Shown here: positions 53,641 through 62,419 of the stretch, one piece after another | How the letters are laid out: each line of letters opens with the position of its first letter | How positions within the stretch are numbered: position 1 is the first letter of the stretch | NCBI RefSeq assembly: GCF_033558715.1 | Contig: NZ_CP114606.1 | Coordinates: forward strand, 1,240,001 to 1,304,000 | DNA from: Acinetobacter sp. YWS30-1 | GTDB taxonomy: Bacteria; Pseudomonadota; Gammaproteobacteria; Pseudomonadales; Moraxellaceae | Length of the DNA stretch: 64,000 nucleotides | Direction of reading: 5' to 3' | Notes under the pieces: generated by a model | Told to the model about the DNA's origin: nothing | Database searches by the model: none | What the model saw: the letters and a program-made list of their open reading frames with translations, nothing else | Program-made: the position numbers and the translations under genes

Positions 53641-53907
53641 ATGTCCAAAGCATTGATCACTATTGGCGCGAAAACCAGCCATGGCGGTATGGTCACTGAA
53701 TGTGAAAACTCTTTTTTAATTAATGGCATGGCGGTGCATCTGAATGGCATGAAGCATTACTGTCCCAAGTGTCAAACTACCGTGACAGCTATTGCTAGTG
53801 ATTTATCTACAATAGTCAAAGGCAGGGCTGTAATCATTGCTGGAGATAAAGCCAGTTGTGGAGCCACTTTTTTGCCGATGCAAAACCTGACTATTTCCAA
53901 AAAATAA
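53641..53907 (+). CDS. Orphan PAAR-domain protein
   Basis: 88 residues, a bare PAAR domain: AKTSHGGMVTECENSFLINGMAVHLNGM, YCPKC, DKASCGATF. It is clearly related to the first 90 residues of the PAAR protein at 48180-48782, but has no extension and no effector/immunity gene after it. It could tip a VgrG spike without cargo. The next gene, an alpha/beta hydrolase, is 128 bases away and does not look like a T6SS effector. Confidence 0.9.
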   Translation: MSKALITIGAKTSHGGMVTECENSFLINGMAVHLNGMKHYCPKCQTTVTAIASDLSTIVKGRAVIIAGDKASCGATFLPMQNLTISKK

Positions 53908-54035
53908 TCATCTATATCCAGACATGAGTTCATAGTGACTTAAAGGTCATAGATTGATGAATTTGGTTCTGTAGAATTTTGCATTTCAATATTAAGCTTC
54001 TTTCAGACTTTATAAAGAAATGATCAAAGAAAATA

Positions 54036-54836
54036 ATGAAACAGGTTTTGCATTTTACTCATGCCAATGGCATTCCATCGGCAAGCTATCGCAAGTTTTT
54101 AAATTATTTTCAGGATGAATATCAGGTCAAGGCAATTCCGCTGATCGGGATGAATCCAGCCTATCCAATTACTAAAGACTGGCGTTATCTAGTAAATGAA
54201 GTGATACAGGATATCCAGCAGCAATCTCCGGATCAAAAGGTGATTGGGCTGGGACATTCATTTGGTGGTTTGATAACTTTAATGGCAGCCTATCAACGTC
54301 CGGATTTATTTTCCAAACTGGTGATCATGGATCCACCTTTCGTGATTGGTAAAAACAGTGCACTGTTTGAAGTGGTGAAAAAGCTCAACTTAAAAAGTAT
54401 TGACCGTTTCACTCCGGCAGGTATTACCCTAAAACGTAAAGATTACTGGCCATCTAAACAGGACGCCGTTGAAGCGCTGAGATCGAATCGTCTGTTTAAG
54501 CATTTTGATGAGCAATGTTTTCAGGATTATATCGAAAGCGGGATTGTGCCTGATCAAGAGCGTGGAGGGGTAACTTTAGCCATTCCCAAACAGATTGAGG
54601 CAGAAATTTTCCGGACTGTACCGGCTTGGTGGTGGCGTACACCAAGAAAACCACCCCAGGTTCCGATACATTTAATCACAGCAGAGCGCAGCCAGTTTTA
54701 TCAGCAAGGTTTACCACAAGGCATGCATAAGGTTTACCAAATTCATTATTCGGTGGTGCCGGGCGGACATATGTTTCCACTAGAGCATCCGGAAATGACG
54801 GCAAACCATGTTAAAGCCAGATTGAATAAGCTTTAA
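54036..54836 (+). CDS. Alpha/beta hydrolase
   Basis: 266 residues. Nucleophile elbow GLGHSFGGL near residue 72 holds the Ser, with a late GGHMFPLEHP supplying the His. No signal peptide. Substrate unknown; the overall pattern (FTHANGIPSASYRKFLNYF) is that of a chromosomal house-keeping type hydrolase. A terminator follows. Confidence 0.85.
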   Translation: MKQVLHFTHANGIPSASYRKFLNYFQDEYQVKAIPLIGMNPAYPITKDWRYLVNEVIQDIQQQSPDQKVIGLGHSFGGLITLMAAYQRPDLFSKLVIMDPPFVIGKNSALFEVVKKLNLKSIDRFTPAGITLKRKDYWPSKQDAVEALRSNRLFKHFDEQCFQDYIESGIVPDQERGGVTLAIPKQIEAEIFRTVPAWWWRTPRKPPQVPIHLITAERSQFYQQGLPQGMHKVYQIHYSVVPGGHMFPLEHPEMTANHVKARLNKL

Positions 54837-54845
54837 TCTTGGTAA

Positions 54846-54873
54846 TAAAAAAGACTCACTAAGAGTCTTTTTT
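54846..54873. terminator. Bidirectional terminator between the hydrolase and TetR genes
   Basis: AAAAAAGACTC, ACTAA, GAGTCTTTTTTT, between convergent genes. Confidence 0.9.
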
Positions 54874-54883
54874 TACAGCTGGC

Positions 54884-55561
54884 TTAACGGATCTGAGATT
54901 GATCCAGATGACGGGCACCTTCCAGAATCATGCGAATCATGATCATGGTCTGTTCCGCAATTTCCTTACGGTCTTCAGGTGCCATATCGATCACATTGGC
55001 ACCCATATTAAATACCAGTTGGGTAATCGCTCTGGCCGCAATCTCGGGATGAAATAATTTTTTATTATTTAGACGTTCCAGGCGGATCAAATCTTCCTGA
55101 AGCTCCTGCTGAAAATAATTCAATTGGCGTTCGACTGCCTGTTTATAAGATTTTGAACCGGTATAACCTTCACGTAATAACAGGCTTAAATTACCTTCAT
55201 CAGCATCCAGCTGGGCAATAAAGACCTCAACAGAGCTACGAATAATACTGTTCTGTTTCGATGCTTTTAGACGAGATTCATTGAGAATCTGACGCAGCAC
55301 AATCCCGGCACGATCAATCAGCTCAATCGCCAGTTCATCGATATCTTTAAAATGACGATAAAAACTGTTCGGAGCAATTCCAGCCTCACGAGCAACTTCA
55401 CGCAAGCTTAAAGATGAAATACTTTTTTGTGGTCCGATCAGGTTTAAAGCAGCCTGGAACAGTTCTTCCTTGGTAATGGTCGCTTTACGGCCCACACTAC
55501 GGACAATAATGGGCTCATCAATGCTTTTCGATGGTAAAGACGCGTCACTGCTTATTTTCAT
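54884..55561 (-). CDS. TetR-family regulator, FabR/DesT-like
   Basis: 225 residues from the ATG at 55561 (ATGs at 55576 and 55603 are also in frame). The HTH region KEELFQAALNLIGPQKSISSLSLREVAREAGIAPNSFYRHFKDIDELAIELI lies near the N-terminus; the rest is the helical ligand domain. Similarity to FabR/DesT, which sense acyl chains and control unsaturated fatty acid synthesis, is supported by the divergent desaturase operon. It probably represses it by binding the palindromes in between. Confidence 0.88.
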   Translation of the reverse strand: MKISSDASLPSKSIDEPIIVRSVGRKATITKEELFQAALNLIGPQKSISSLSLREVAREAGIAPNSFYRHFKDIDELAIELIDRAGIVLRQILNESRLKASKQNSIIRSSVEVFIAQLDADEGNLSLLLREGYTGSKSYKQAVERQLNYFQQELQEDLIRLERLNNKKLFHPEIAARAITQLVFNMGANVIDMAPEDRKEIAEQTMIMIRMILEGARHLDQSQIR

Positions 55562-55646
55562 TGAAGGCTCATTCATGAGGTGATTAGTAAAAGGCATTAA
55601 CACATTATAACGAAGGCAGTCCAGCTTGTGAAATGATTAGAAACAA

Positions 55647-55680
55647 TACAAATGTATATACAAATATATATACAAGTGTA
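55647..55680. promoter_or_regulatory. Twin palindromes in the desaturase control region, probable TetR operator
   Basis: TACAAATGTA (55647-55656) and TACAAGTGTA (55671-55680), centres 24 bases apart, with a half-like TACAAATATA between. The second copy sits about 22 bases before the first start codon of the operon, a position where bound repressor would block transcription. Confidence 0.55.
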
Positions 55681-55702
55681 TAATAATTAAAAATCCAAGG
55701 TG

Positions 55703-56779
55703 ATGTCTAAAACGATGCCTGTACTCGAAAAGCTTAAAACGCCATTAAATACGCTGAAAGAGAGTGTGATTGATCCATATGCGATTAATTTCTGGATGCA
55801 GAAATTAAATCCTTTATGGTCAATGAATCAGCCCTTAGGCAAGATTGTGCGCAAAGAACATGCTGCGCAGGATATGCTGAGCCTGACGATTCGTGTCAAT
55901 CATTTATTCCAGTTCGGTCAGGCGGGCCAGCATCATCCTGTATTTGTGGTGGTGAACGGCATTCGTTATGAACGTAGCTATAGTCTGACCCGTATTGATC
56001 AGCAGCATATTTTATTGACGGTTAAAAAAGTGAATGCGGGTAAAGTTACTACCTGGTTTGCTGAACAGGCTGAAGTCGGCGATATCATTGAATTCGGTCA
56101 GCCTTTCGGTGACATGACTTTGCCAGAACAGGACAGCCCATTGCTTTTGCTTGCTGCGGGTAGTGGTATCACCCCAATGCTGAGTATGCTGGAAGCTTTA
56201 AAAGATAAAGCTGAACTGGTTGCACCAGTAACTTTATGGTACTGGGTTAAGAAAAACCAGGATGCTGCTTTCATTGCGCGTTTTGAAGAGCTGGCACAAA
56301 AGTTTTCAAACTTTTCTTATCAGGTATTTGCAACTCAGGAACAACCGGCTGCGCCGCGTCTTGATGAATCTTATCTAGACCAATTGCAAGCATTGGAACA
56401 AAGTACAGTCTATGCATGTGGACCATCAGGTTTTGTTGCGACTGCAGAACGACTGTTTGCTTCAGCGAAACTGTTCAAAAGTGAAGCGTTCAGCATGAGT
56501 CTGAATGATGAAGCTGATACCGGTTTTGTCAATGTAACCCTGACTCAATCGAAAAAAATCGTCACGATTCCTAAAGGCCAGTCGATTCTGGTGAGTCTGG
56601 AACAACAGAATATCCGACCGACCCATGGCTGTCGTATGGGCATCTGTAATAAATGTGCCTGTAATAAAGCGGAAGGTTCAACCAAGAATCTGGTCAATGG
56701 CGCACAAAATACCGAGCCGGGTAATCTTTTAAAAATTTGTGTTAACTCAGCGCAGACTGACCTTGTCATCGACTTATAA
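55703..56779 (+). CDS. Ferredoxin reductase-type electron-transfer protein
   Basis: 358 residues from the ATG at 55703 (a GTG at 55700 and an ATG at 55715 are alternatives). The FAD part holds RYERSYSLTRI; the NAD(P) part has LLLAAGSGITPMLSMLEAL. The C-terminal plant-type [2Fe-2S] domain shows GCRMGICNKCAC and a distal Cys in LLKICVNS. It passes electrons from NAD(P)H to the desaturase encoded 14 bases downstream. Confidence 0.92.
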   Translation: MSKTMPVLEKLKTPLNTLKESVIDPYAINFWMQKLNPLWSMNQPLGKIVRKEHAAQDMLSLTIRVNHLFQFGQAGQHHPVFVVVNGIRYERSYSLTRIDQQHILLTVKKVNAGKVTTWFAEQAEVGDIIEFGQPFGDMTLPEQDSPLLLLAAGSGITPMLSMLEALKDKAELVAPVTLWYWVKKNQDAAFIARFEELAQKFSNFSYQVFATQEQPAAPRLDESYLDQLQALEQSTVYACGPSGFVATAERLFASAKLFKSEAFSMSLNDEADTGFVNVTLTQSKKIVTIPKGQSILVSLEQQNIRPTHGCRMGICNKCACNKAEGSTKNLVNGAQNTEPGNLLKICVNSAQTDLVIDL

Positions 56780-56793
56780 GCGAGTTTTATCCT

Positions 56794-57888
<1,095 letters not shown>

Positions 57889-57901
57889 GATGGATTTCAA
57901 T

Positions 57902-57929
57902 AAAAAACCGCTTTTCATAGCGGTTTTTT
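57902..57929. terminator. Bidirectional terminator after the desaturase gene
   Basis: AAAAAACCGCT, TTTCAT, AGCGGTTTTTT, between convergent genes. Confidence 0.9.
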
Positions 57930-57941
57930 ATTATTCTCAGT

Positions 57942-58607
57942 TTAATTAATTATTTTAAGCTCAGACTCGGGTAAATTCATTTCAAGTAGTGGAAGTACTT
58001 TATCTCGTCCTTCCAGATAAGCATACTGTGCAAGGCATAACATTGCCTCATCTTCTTCGCTATTTCCATAAGCATAAATTTCAGCATAATCTTCTAAATT
58101 ATATTTTTCCAAGATTCTACTTTTCTTCTGATCCTTACTACAATCAGGTGTGTTGTATAAACCTGTCATTTTGCCTGTCAGAATTTCTACTTCACTACAA
58201 ATCAGGTCAATGCCTAAATAAGTACAAACCGGTTTTAAATATAAATCCAGTGAAGCAGAAACGAGAACGATTTGATGCCCGAGTTGCTGATGTTGTCTAA
58301 GTTGCTTTAATAGCTTGGGATTTAATCTTAAAACAAGCTGCTGTGCATATTCTTCGGCAAGCTGCTGAATTTCATGCGCATGACTATTTTTGAACATGGT
58401 GTAATACAGCTTTGGGCGCATTGCATGAGCAGGATAGAGCTTAAGATAGTAAGCCTGAATCCAAGGCAGAATACGAATGCCACGTTTTAAAATCTGCCTT
58501 TTCTTTAAAGCATAGAAAATGAACCCTGTAAAACTGTCATAAGGATACAGGGTTCCATCAAAATCAAATAAGGCTAGAGTTTTATGTTTTTGATGCGGCG
58601 CATGCAT
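57942..58607 (-). CDS. HAD-IB family phosphatase (SerB-like)
   Basis: 221 residues. Nucleophile and acid Asp15/Asp17 in LFDFDGT, VLVSASLDLYLKPV as motif II, and the late YGNSEEDEAMLCLA as motif III. Subclass IB, like phosphoserine phosphatases, but the substrate is not readable. Its start overlaps the end of the DUF1615 gene by 34 bases, so the two are coupled. Confidence 0.88.
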   Translation of the reverse strand: MHAPHQKHKTLALFDFDGTLYPYDSFTGFIFYALKKRQILKRGIRILPWIQAYYLKLYPAHAMRPKLYYTMFKNSHAHEIQQLAEEYAQQLVLRLNPKLLKQLRQHQQLGHQIVLVSASLDLYLKPVCTYLGIDLICSEVEILTGKMTGLYNTPDCSKDQKKSRILEKYNLEDYAEIYAYGNSEEDEAMLCLAQYAYLEGRDKVLPLLEMNLPESELKIIN

Positions 58608-59779
58608 GTTTGATAACGACCATCGACACGGCTGGCAAACCAGTTAGTATTATACTCACGACTCAATTTTGGGCCTGAGATCACGACTTCTGGCATCATT
58701 GCATACATTGGTTCTTTACCGGTTTTTTCTTGATAAAGTTTACTGATGCCACGATAAGTCATAGTATCTTCAAAATCTTTAACTTTTTCTTTTTTTAAAT
58801 CCGCTCGAATCTGACGTTCAGTAATAATAAAATTATTTTTTGCAAAAACGCTGATGAGCTCTCGTTCAGATTGACTCTTTTGTGAGCGAATCGCGCCATC
58901 TTTAGTATATAGTAGTAAATCGCCATCCAGGCTCAATTCGGCATCGGTTAAGTTATTTAACATGCTCTGGAATGCTGCATTACGGCTGGAATACATCCCA
59001 GAGTTATAATCAGCAAAACGATAAATCGGTTTTTCATAATCCGCAGGGTACATCATCAATCGATGAATCCCATAATACAGTCCACCATACTGGCTATACA
59101 GGTCACTACGCAAATCAGCAATACTGCCCCCTTGACGTTTATATTCCTTGGCATAGCTGATATGAACCTGCATGGAACCCAAAGTTGTAATCGGATTCAT
59201 TTTTTCGCCAATATTTTGTCCAAATAGTTTGGCTGCACCTGTCAGTGCACTTACATGATAATGCTTGGCCATGTAATCAAAGATTTCACGATAAAGTTCA
59301 TCTAATTGACGTTCGGTTTTGACCCGGCGCATCTGGCTGAGATAATTGTCTTCTGGGCTTGGCTGGTTTTTCAGTACATCCTGGAAATATCCTGCAACTG
59401 TTCCACCGATACTTTCACCAAGTTTATCTTTAAATTTTTCTTCCAGACGTTCCTGAACTTCTTTAACGGCTTTTTCACCAAGACCAGGAACTACCGGGTC
59501 TGCATTAAAGTTAGATTCCTGATCGACAACTGCCACGATTGAACAGATATTCTCTTTGGTTTGTGGAATACCGAGCTGGTCAGTGATGTCATAAATATCT
59601 TGTGCCCAGGATTCACGCTGGCTGACACGACCTGGAATGGCTTTGCGAATATGTTCAACTTCAAGAGTGGGTTCATCATTTGACCACCAAGAACCATTGC
59701 CACACCCTACAAGGCTAATAGATAAAGCAAGTATGGATATGGACTTAAGAGAAAAAACTTGAGCAAAATATTTGTTCAT
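58574..59779 (-). CDS. DUF1615 family lipoprotein
   Basis: 401 residues from the ATG at 59779; the frame stays open for 20 codons upstream but those would place a non-signal stretch in front. ALSISLVGCG gives the lipobox with Cys26. The conserved part includes ICSIVAVVDQESNF, ITTLGSMQVHISYAKEY and RFADYNSGMYSSRNAAFQ, a layout with lysozyme-like look (Glu in DQESNF, then GSMQV). Function unknown. Overlaps the phosphatase gene by 34 bases. Confidence 0.88.
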   Translation of the reverse strand: MNKYFAQVFSLKSISILALSISLVGCGNGSWWSNDEPTLEVEHIRKAIPGRVSQRESWAQDIYDITDQLGIPQTKENICSIVAVVDQESNFNADPVVPGLGEKAVKEVQERLEEKFKDKLGESIGGTVAGYFQDVLKNQPSPEDNYLSQMRRVKTERQLDELYREIFDYMAKHYHVSALTGAAKLFGQNIGEKMNPITTLGSMQVHISYAKEYKRQGGSIADLRSDLYSQYGGLYYGIHRLMMYPADYEKPIYRFADYNSGMYSSRNAAFQSMLNNLTDAELSLDGDLLLYTKDGAIRSQKSQSERELISVFAKNNFIITERQIRADLKKEKVKDFEDTMTYRGISKLYQEKTGKEPMYAMMPEVVISGPKLSREYNTNWFASRVDGRYQTCMRRIKNIKL

Positions 59780-59980
59780 GGTGTCGTAAATAAATTGAAA
59801 AGATGAGTGAACAAGGCAGATGAAGTATACTATGTCCATCAGAAAAGTGATGAATTTATATCTATATTGATTGGGGTTAATAGTCGGTTTCTCAAGCGTA
59901 GATGTCTAAAGTCCATGGAAGCATATTTACAAAATAAAATTTTTTCTAAGATATAGAATTTAATAAATAAATTTATTGTA

Positions 59981-60005
59981 AAAAAAAGCCCACTAAATAT
60001 GGGCC
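59981..60005 (-). terminator. Terminator after the small membrane protein gene
   Basis: On the minus strand GGCCCA, TATTTAG, TGGGCT then T7, 18 bases past the stop. Confidence 0.85.
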
Positions 60006-60022
60006 TATCTTTAATTTTAATG

Positions 60023-60205
60023 TTACTCCCTGAAAGGGTCACTTTTCCATGACTTAATCTCAGCAAAAACTAGAAGGGTAATGATGGTAAATAAGACACC
60101 AATTTCCAGAAAAAAAACATCTTTAGCTAAACCAGCTAGACTAAATGTGATTAAACTAGTAATAGAAGATATAAATAGCAGAAAAAATATAAAAGTACGT
60201 TTCAT
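60023..60205 (-). CDS. Small inner-membrane protein (60 aa)
   Basis: 60 residues with two hydrophobic segments (about 5-24 and 33-49) and a short charged tail EIKSWKSDPFRE. AGG lies 10 bases before the ATG and a strong terminator follows, so it is a real gene. Its C-terminal 27 residues are about 44 percent identical to the end of the partial gene at 63917-64000, so the two are paralogues once adjacent and now separated by three insertion sequences. Family function not recognised. Confidence 0.7.
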   Translation of the reverse strand: MKRTFIFFLLFISSITSLITFSLAGLAKDVFFLEIGVLFTIITLLVFAEIKSWKSDPFRE

Positions 60206-60375
60206 TTAACAATAACCTGTTAAAATGGTTGATAAATCACGTAAATATTATATGTGATAAATGCTACAATGGATAATAATAAAATTCATTTAATTATTTT
60301 ATGTAAACTATAAGATAAAGTAATAATTTTATATCTAAGTAATTTATATTTGTAATCTCTTATTTCAGTAAAGTA

Positions 60376-60383
60376 TATATTTA
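60376..60383. repeat. Target-site duplication of the IS982-type element, left copy
   Basis: TATATTTA, repeated at 61358-61365. Confidence 0.85.
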
Positions 60384-61357
60384 ACCCGAATCGCGGATAA
60401 AAAATTGACTTGAAAAATAAGAGGACTAGAGCCATCAGTTGAGTTACCACACAAAACTTAAAACTCTAGTCCCGATGTTTAATAGTACCGAATTATTTTG
60501 CGTAATTGATGATTTCTTTCTTAAATTTGAAGCAACCTACTGGAATTTCCTTAAACAAAGTCGTCGTTTCTCCAGAGTCCGAACCGCTCACTTGAGTATC
60601 TCAGAAATCACTTTTATCGCGATCTGGTATAAATGTTCTCATTTCACTAATTTCAAAGCATTTTTCACATGGTTGAAACAGGATAAAAATCATTTATTTA
60701 AAAGCTTACCCTGTTACCAACGGATGATTCATCTGATTAATAGACATCAATTAGCTCTACACGCTTTACATGTGGCGCTAATGAAAGGCCAAGGTACACA
60801 ATATTTATGGATTGATTCAACAACTCTGCCAGTTTGTAAAAATCAACGTATTCAACGCCATAAATCATTAGTCCAAATTGCATCACGTGGTAGAAGCTCA
60901 ATGGGCTGGTTTTATGGCTGTAAATTACATATTGTGATGAATCAATTTGGTGAAATTGCTTGTTCTGCTTTATCCAATGGACATTTGGCTGATATCAAAA
61001 TGGTTGAGAGACTCGTTAAAGAGATGGAAGCAAAGTTGTATGGAGATCGTGGCTATATTAGTCAAGAACTGAAGAGTAGGTTGAAAAAGCAAGGTATTGA
61101 TTTAATTACCTATCATCGAAAAAATATGCAGGCTATACAACTTTCTGAGTCAGATAAATATCACTTAAAACAGCGCAATAAGATAGAGACTTTATTCAGT
61201 TTATTGAAAGGTCAGTACAATTTAGTGACAAGCAAAGCACGTAGTGTTCATGGATTTCTAGGAGGGATTTACGCGCCCTTGTGTGCATATCAACTGATCC
61301 ATAAAAATAAGCCAACAATTCAAATTATGAAGTCATCGGCTTAAGCAGGATTCGGGT
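60384..61357 (+). mobile_element. IS982-family insertion sequence (974 bp)
   Basis: Complete element: left end ACCCGAATCGCGG, right end the complement of ACCCGAATCCTGC (9 shared terminal bases), one transposase gene, and an exact 8-bp duplication TATATTTA on both sides. Length and the duplication size fit IS982. The exact duplication means it inserted here as a unit and has not been rearranged since. Confidence 0.92.
60439..61344 (+). CDS. IS982-family transposase
   Basis: 301 residues, intact. DDE catalytic core: Asp in YLWIDSTTLPVCKNQRI, then GLMGWFYGCKLH-like region SSMGWFYGCKLHIVMNQ, a second Asp in LYGDRGYIS and the Glu in QRNKIETLFSLLKGQYN. This order and spacing are those of IS982 proteins. 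Nothing suggests inactivation. Confidence 0.93.
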   Translation: MSYHTKLKTLVPMFNSTELFCVIDDFFLKFEATYWNFLKQSRRFSRVRTAHLSISEITFIAIWYKCSHFTNFKAFFTWLKQDKNHLFKSLPCYQRMIHLINRHQLALHALHVALMKGQGTQYLWIDSTTLPVCKNQRIQRHKSLVQIASRGRSSMGWFYGCKLHIVMNQFGEIACSALSNGHLADIKMVERLVKEMEAKLYGDRGYISQELKSRLKKQGIDLITYHRKNMQAIQLSESDKYHLKQRNKIETLFSLLKGQYNLVTSKARSVHGFLGGIYAPLCAYQLIHKNKPTIQIMKSSA

Positions 61358-61365
61358 TATATTTA
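61358..61365. repeat. Target-site duplication of the IS982-type element, right copy
   Basis: TATATTTA, matching 60376-60383. Confidence 0.85.
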
Positions 61366-61502
61366 TGCTTTTAAATTTAGGTATTTAATTTCTTTATGGT
61401 AAAAATAATATGCAATATTCTATCTATTTAATAAATAGTTATTGTCCTTGCATGGTACGTGATGAATAGATCTCTTTCATAAATCAAAAAACGATCTTCT
61501 TT

Positions 61503-61949
61503 TTGGTTAATATTTGCACTCCAGATTTCTTGGCATTCATGCATAATCTGCGGATGAAATACATCGATTCAAACAAGCTTTCTGATCCTCAGTTCAAGCG
61601 ATACACGGGCATCTCATGGTCAACCTTTGATTTAATGGTTGAGCAATTGAAGAAACATGTCCCTGCCAAAGGCAGACCGCCCAAGTTAAGCCTGGAAGAC
61701 CAGGTTCTGCTCTGTCTAAGCTATTGGCGGGAATACCGAACCTTATTTCACGTTGCGACGAGCTACGGGGTTTCAGAGCCCACAGCCTCAAGAATTGTCC
61801 GTCATGTTGAAGACTGCCTGATTCGGTCCAATCTGTTTAATTTACCCAAAGATTTACCCGAGGGCGAAGGCATCGATTGGAATGTTGTGATCGTGGATGC
61901 CACAGAAATTCCAATCCAAAGGCCTAAAAAAACAGAAGAAAAGCTATAG
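61503..61949 (+). CDS. IS5-family transposase, N-terminal frame
   Basis: 148 residues, start ATG or GTG near 61503 or, more likely, one of the Met at 61536/61551/61557. It holds the helix-turn-helix LSYWREYRTLFHVATSYGVSEPTASRIVRHVE and the first catalytic Asp in VVIVDATEIPIQRPKK. The frame ends at 61949; the remaining transposase is in the next frame. The shift point is the A7 run at 61926-61932. Confidence 0.85.
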   Translation: MVNICTPDFLAFMHNLRMKYIDSNKLSDPQFKRYTGISWSTFDLMVEQLKKHVPAKGRPPKLSLEDQVLLCLSYWREYRTLFHVATSYGVSEPTASRIVRHVEDCLIRSNLFNLPKDLPEGEGIDWNVVIVDATEIPIQRPKKTEEKL

Positions 61950-62367
61950 CGGCAAGAAAAAGACCCACACTTTCAAAGTACAGGCCATCATTCATTATCA
62001 AACTCAAAAAATCCTGAGTTTATGTACGAGTCGTGGTGCCGTACATGATTTCGAACTCTTCAAACGTAACTTGAATCAGATTCCTGCAGGTGCATTTATC
62101 CTTGCGGATAAGGGTTATCAGGGAATTTATACAGTGTATCCAAATAGCTTGTTGCCATTAAAAGCAAAGAAGCGCTGTAAACTGGATTCCGAACTAAAAA
62201 TCTATAATCAGGAAATCAATAAAAGAAGAATTGGAATTGAGCATGTATTTGGCAGTTTGAAAACCTTCAAAATTCTTGCTGAGCGATATCGCAATCGAGG
62301 CAAAAGACTAGCATTAAGATTCAATCTAATTGCTGGAATTTATAACTTGGAGCTGAGTGAAAAATGA
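61897..62367 (+). CDS. IS5-family transposase, C-terminal frame
   Basis: Contains the rest of the DDE domain: YSGKKKTHTFKVQAIIHY, the second Asp in ILADKGYQGIY and the Glu in RRIGIEHVFGSLKTFKIL. It is reached from the upstream frame by a +1 (or -2) shift at the A7 run. It is probably not translated on its own; either a programmed shift makes the full protein, or a single-base indel has broken a once continuous gene. Confidence 0.8.
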   Translation: MPQKFQSKGLKKQKKSYSGKKKTHTFKVQAIIHYQTQKILSLCTSRGAVHDFELFKRNLNQIPAGAFILADKGYQGIYTVYPNSLLPLKAKKRCKLDSELKIYNQEINKRRIGIEHVFGSLKTFKILAERYRNRGKRLALRFNLIAGIYNLELSEK

Positions 62368-62396
62368 CTTATGAAAGAAATCTACACTAGAAATTG

Positions 62397-62419
62397 TATA
62401 AAAAAGCCTCCTGTAGGAG
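62397..62419. terminator. Left part of a terminator hairpin interrupted by the IS4-type element
   Basis: TATAAAAAAGCCTCC, TGTA and GGAG, ending with the target duplication TCCTGTAGGAG (62409-62419). Joined to the right part at 63822 it rebuilds a 15-bp stem with T runs at both ends. Confidence 0.75.

Larger units (their letters stand above)
61469..62382 (+). mobile_element. IS5-family insertion sequence (about 914 bp, two-frame transposase)
   Basis: Terminal inverted repeats: GATCTCTTTCATAAATCA on the left and, read inward from the right, GATTTCTTTCATAAGTCA, 16 of 18 positions identical. Both ends are flanked by TA (61467-61468 and 62383-62384), a minimal target duplication. Inside are two overlapping transposase frames. 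The protein type (helix-turn-helix N-terminus plus IS4-like DDE C-terminus) is that of the two-frame IS5 subgroup. Confidence 0.85.

Noticed and set aside
54036..54836. Alpha/beta hydrolase as a T6SS lipase effector of the orphan PAAR
   Set aside because: 128-base gap, no immunity gene, no toxin-type domain; its sequence looks like a chromosomal housekeeping hydrolase.
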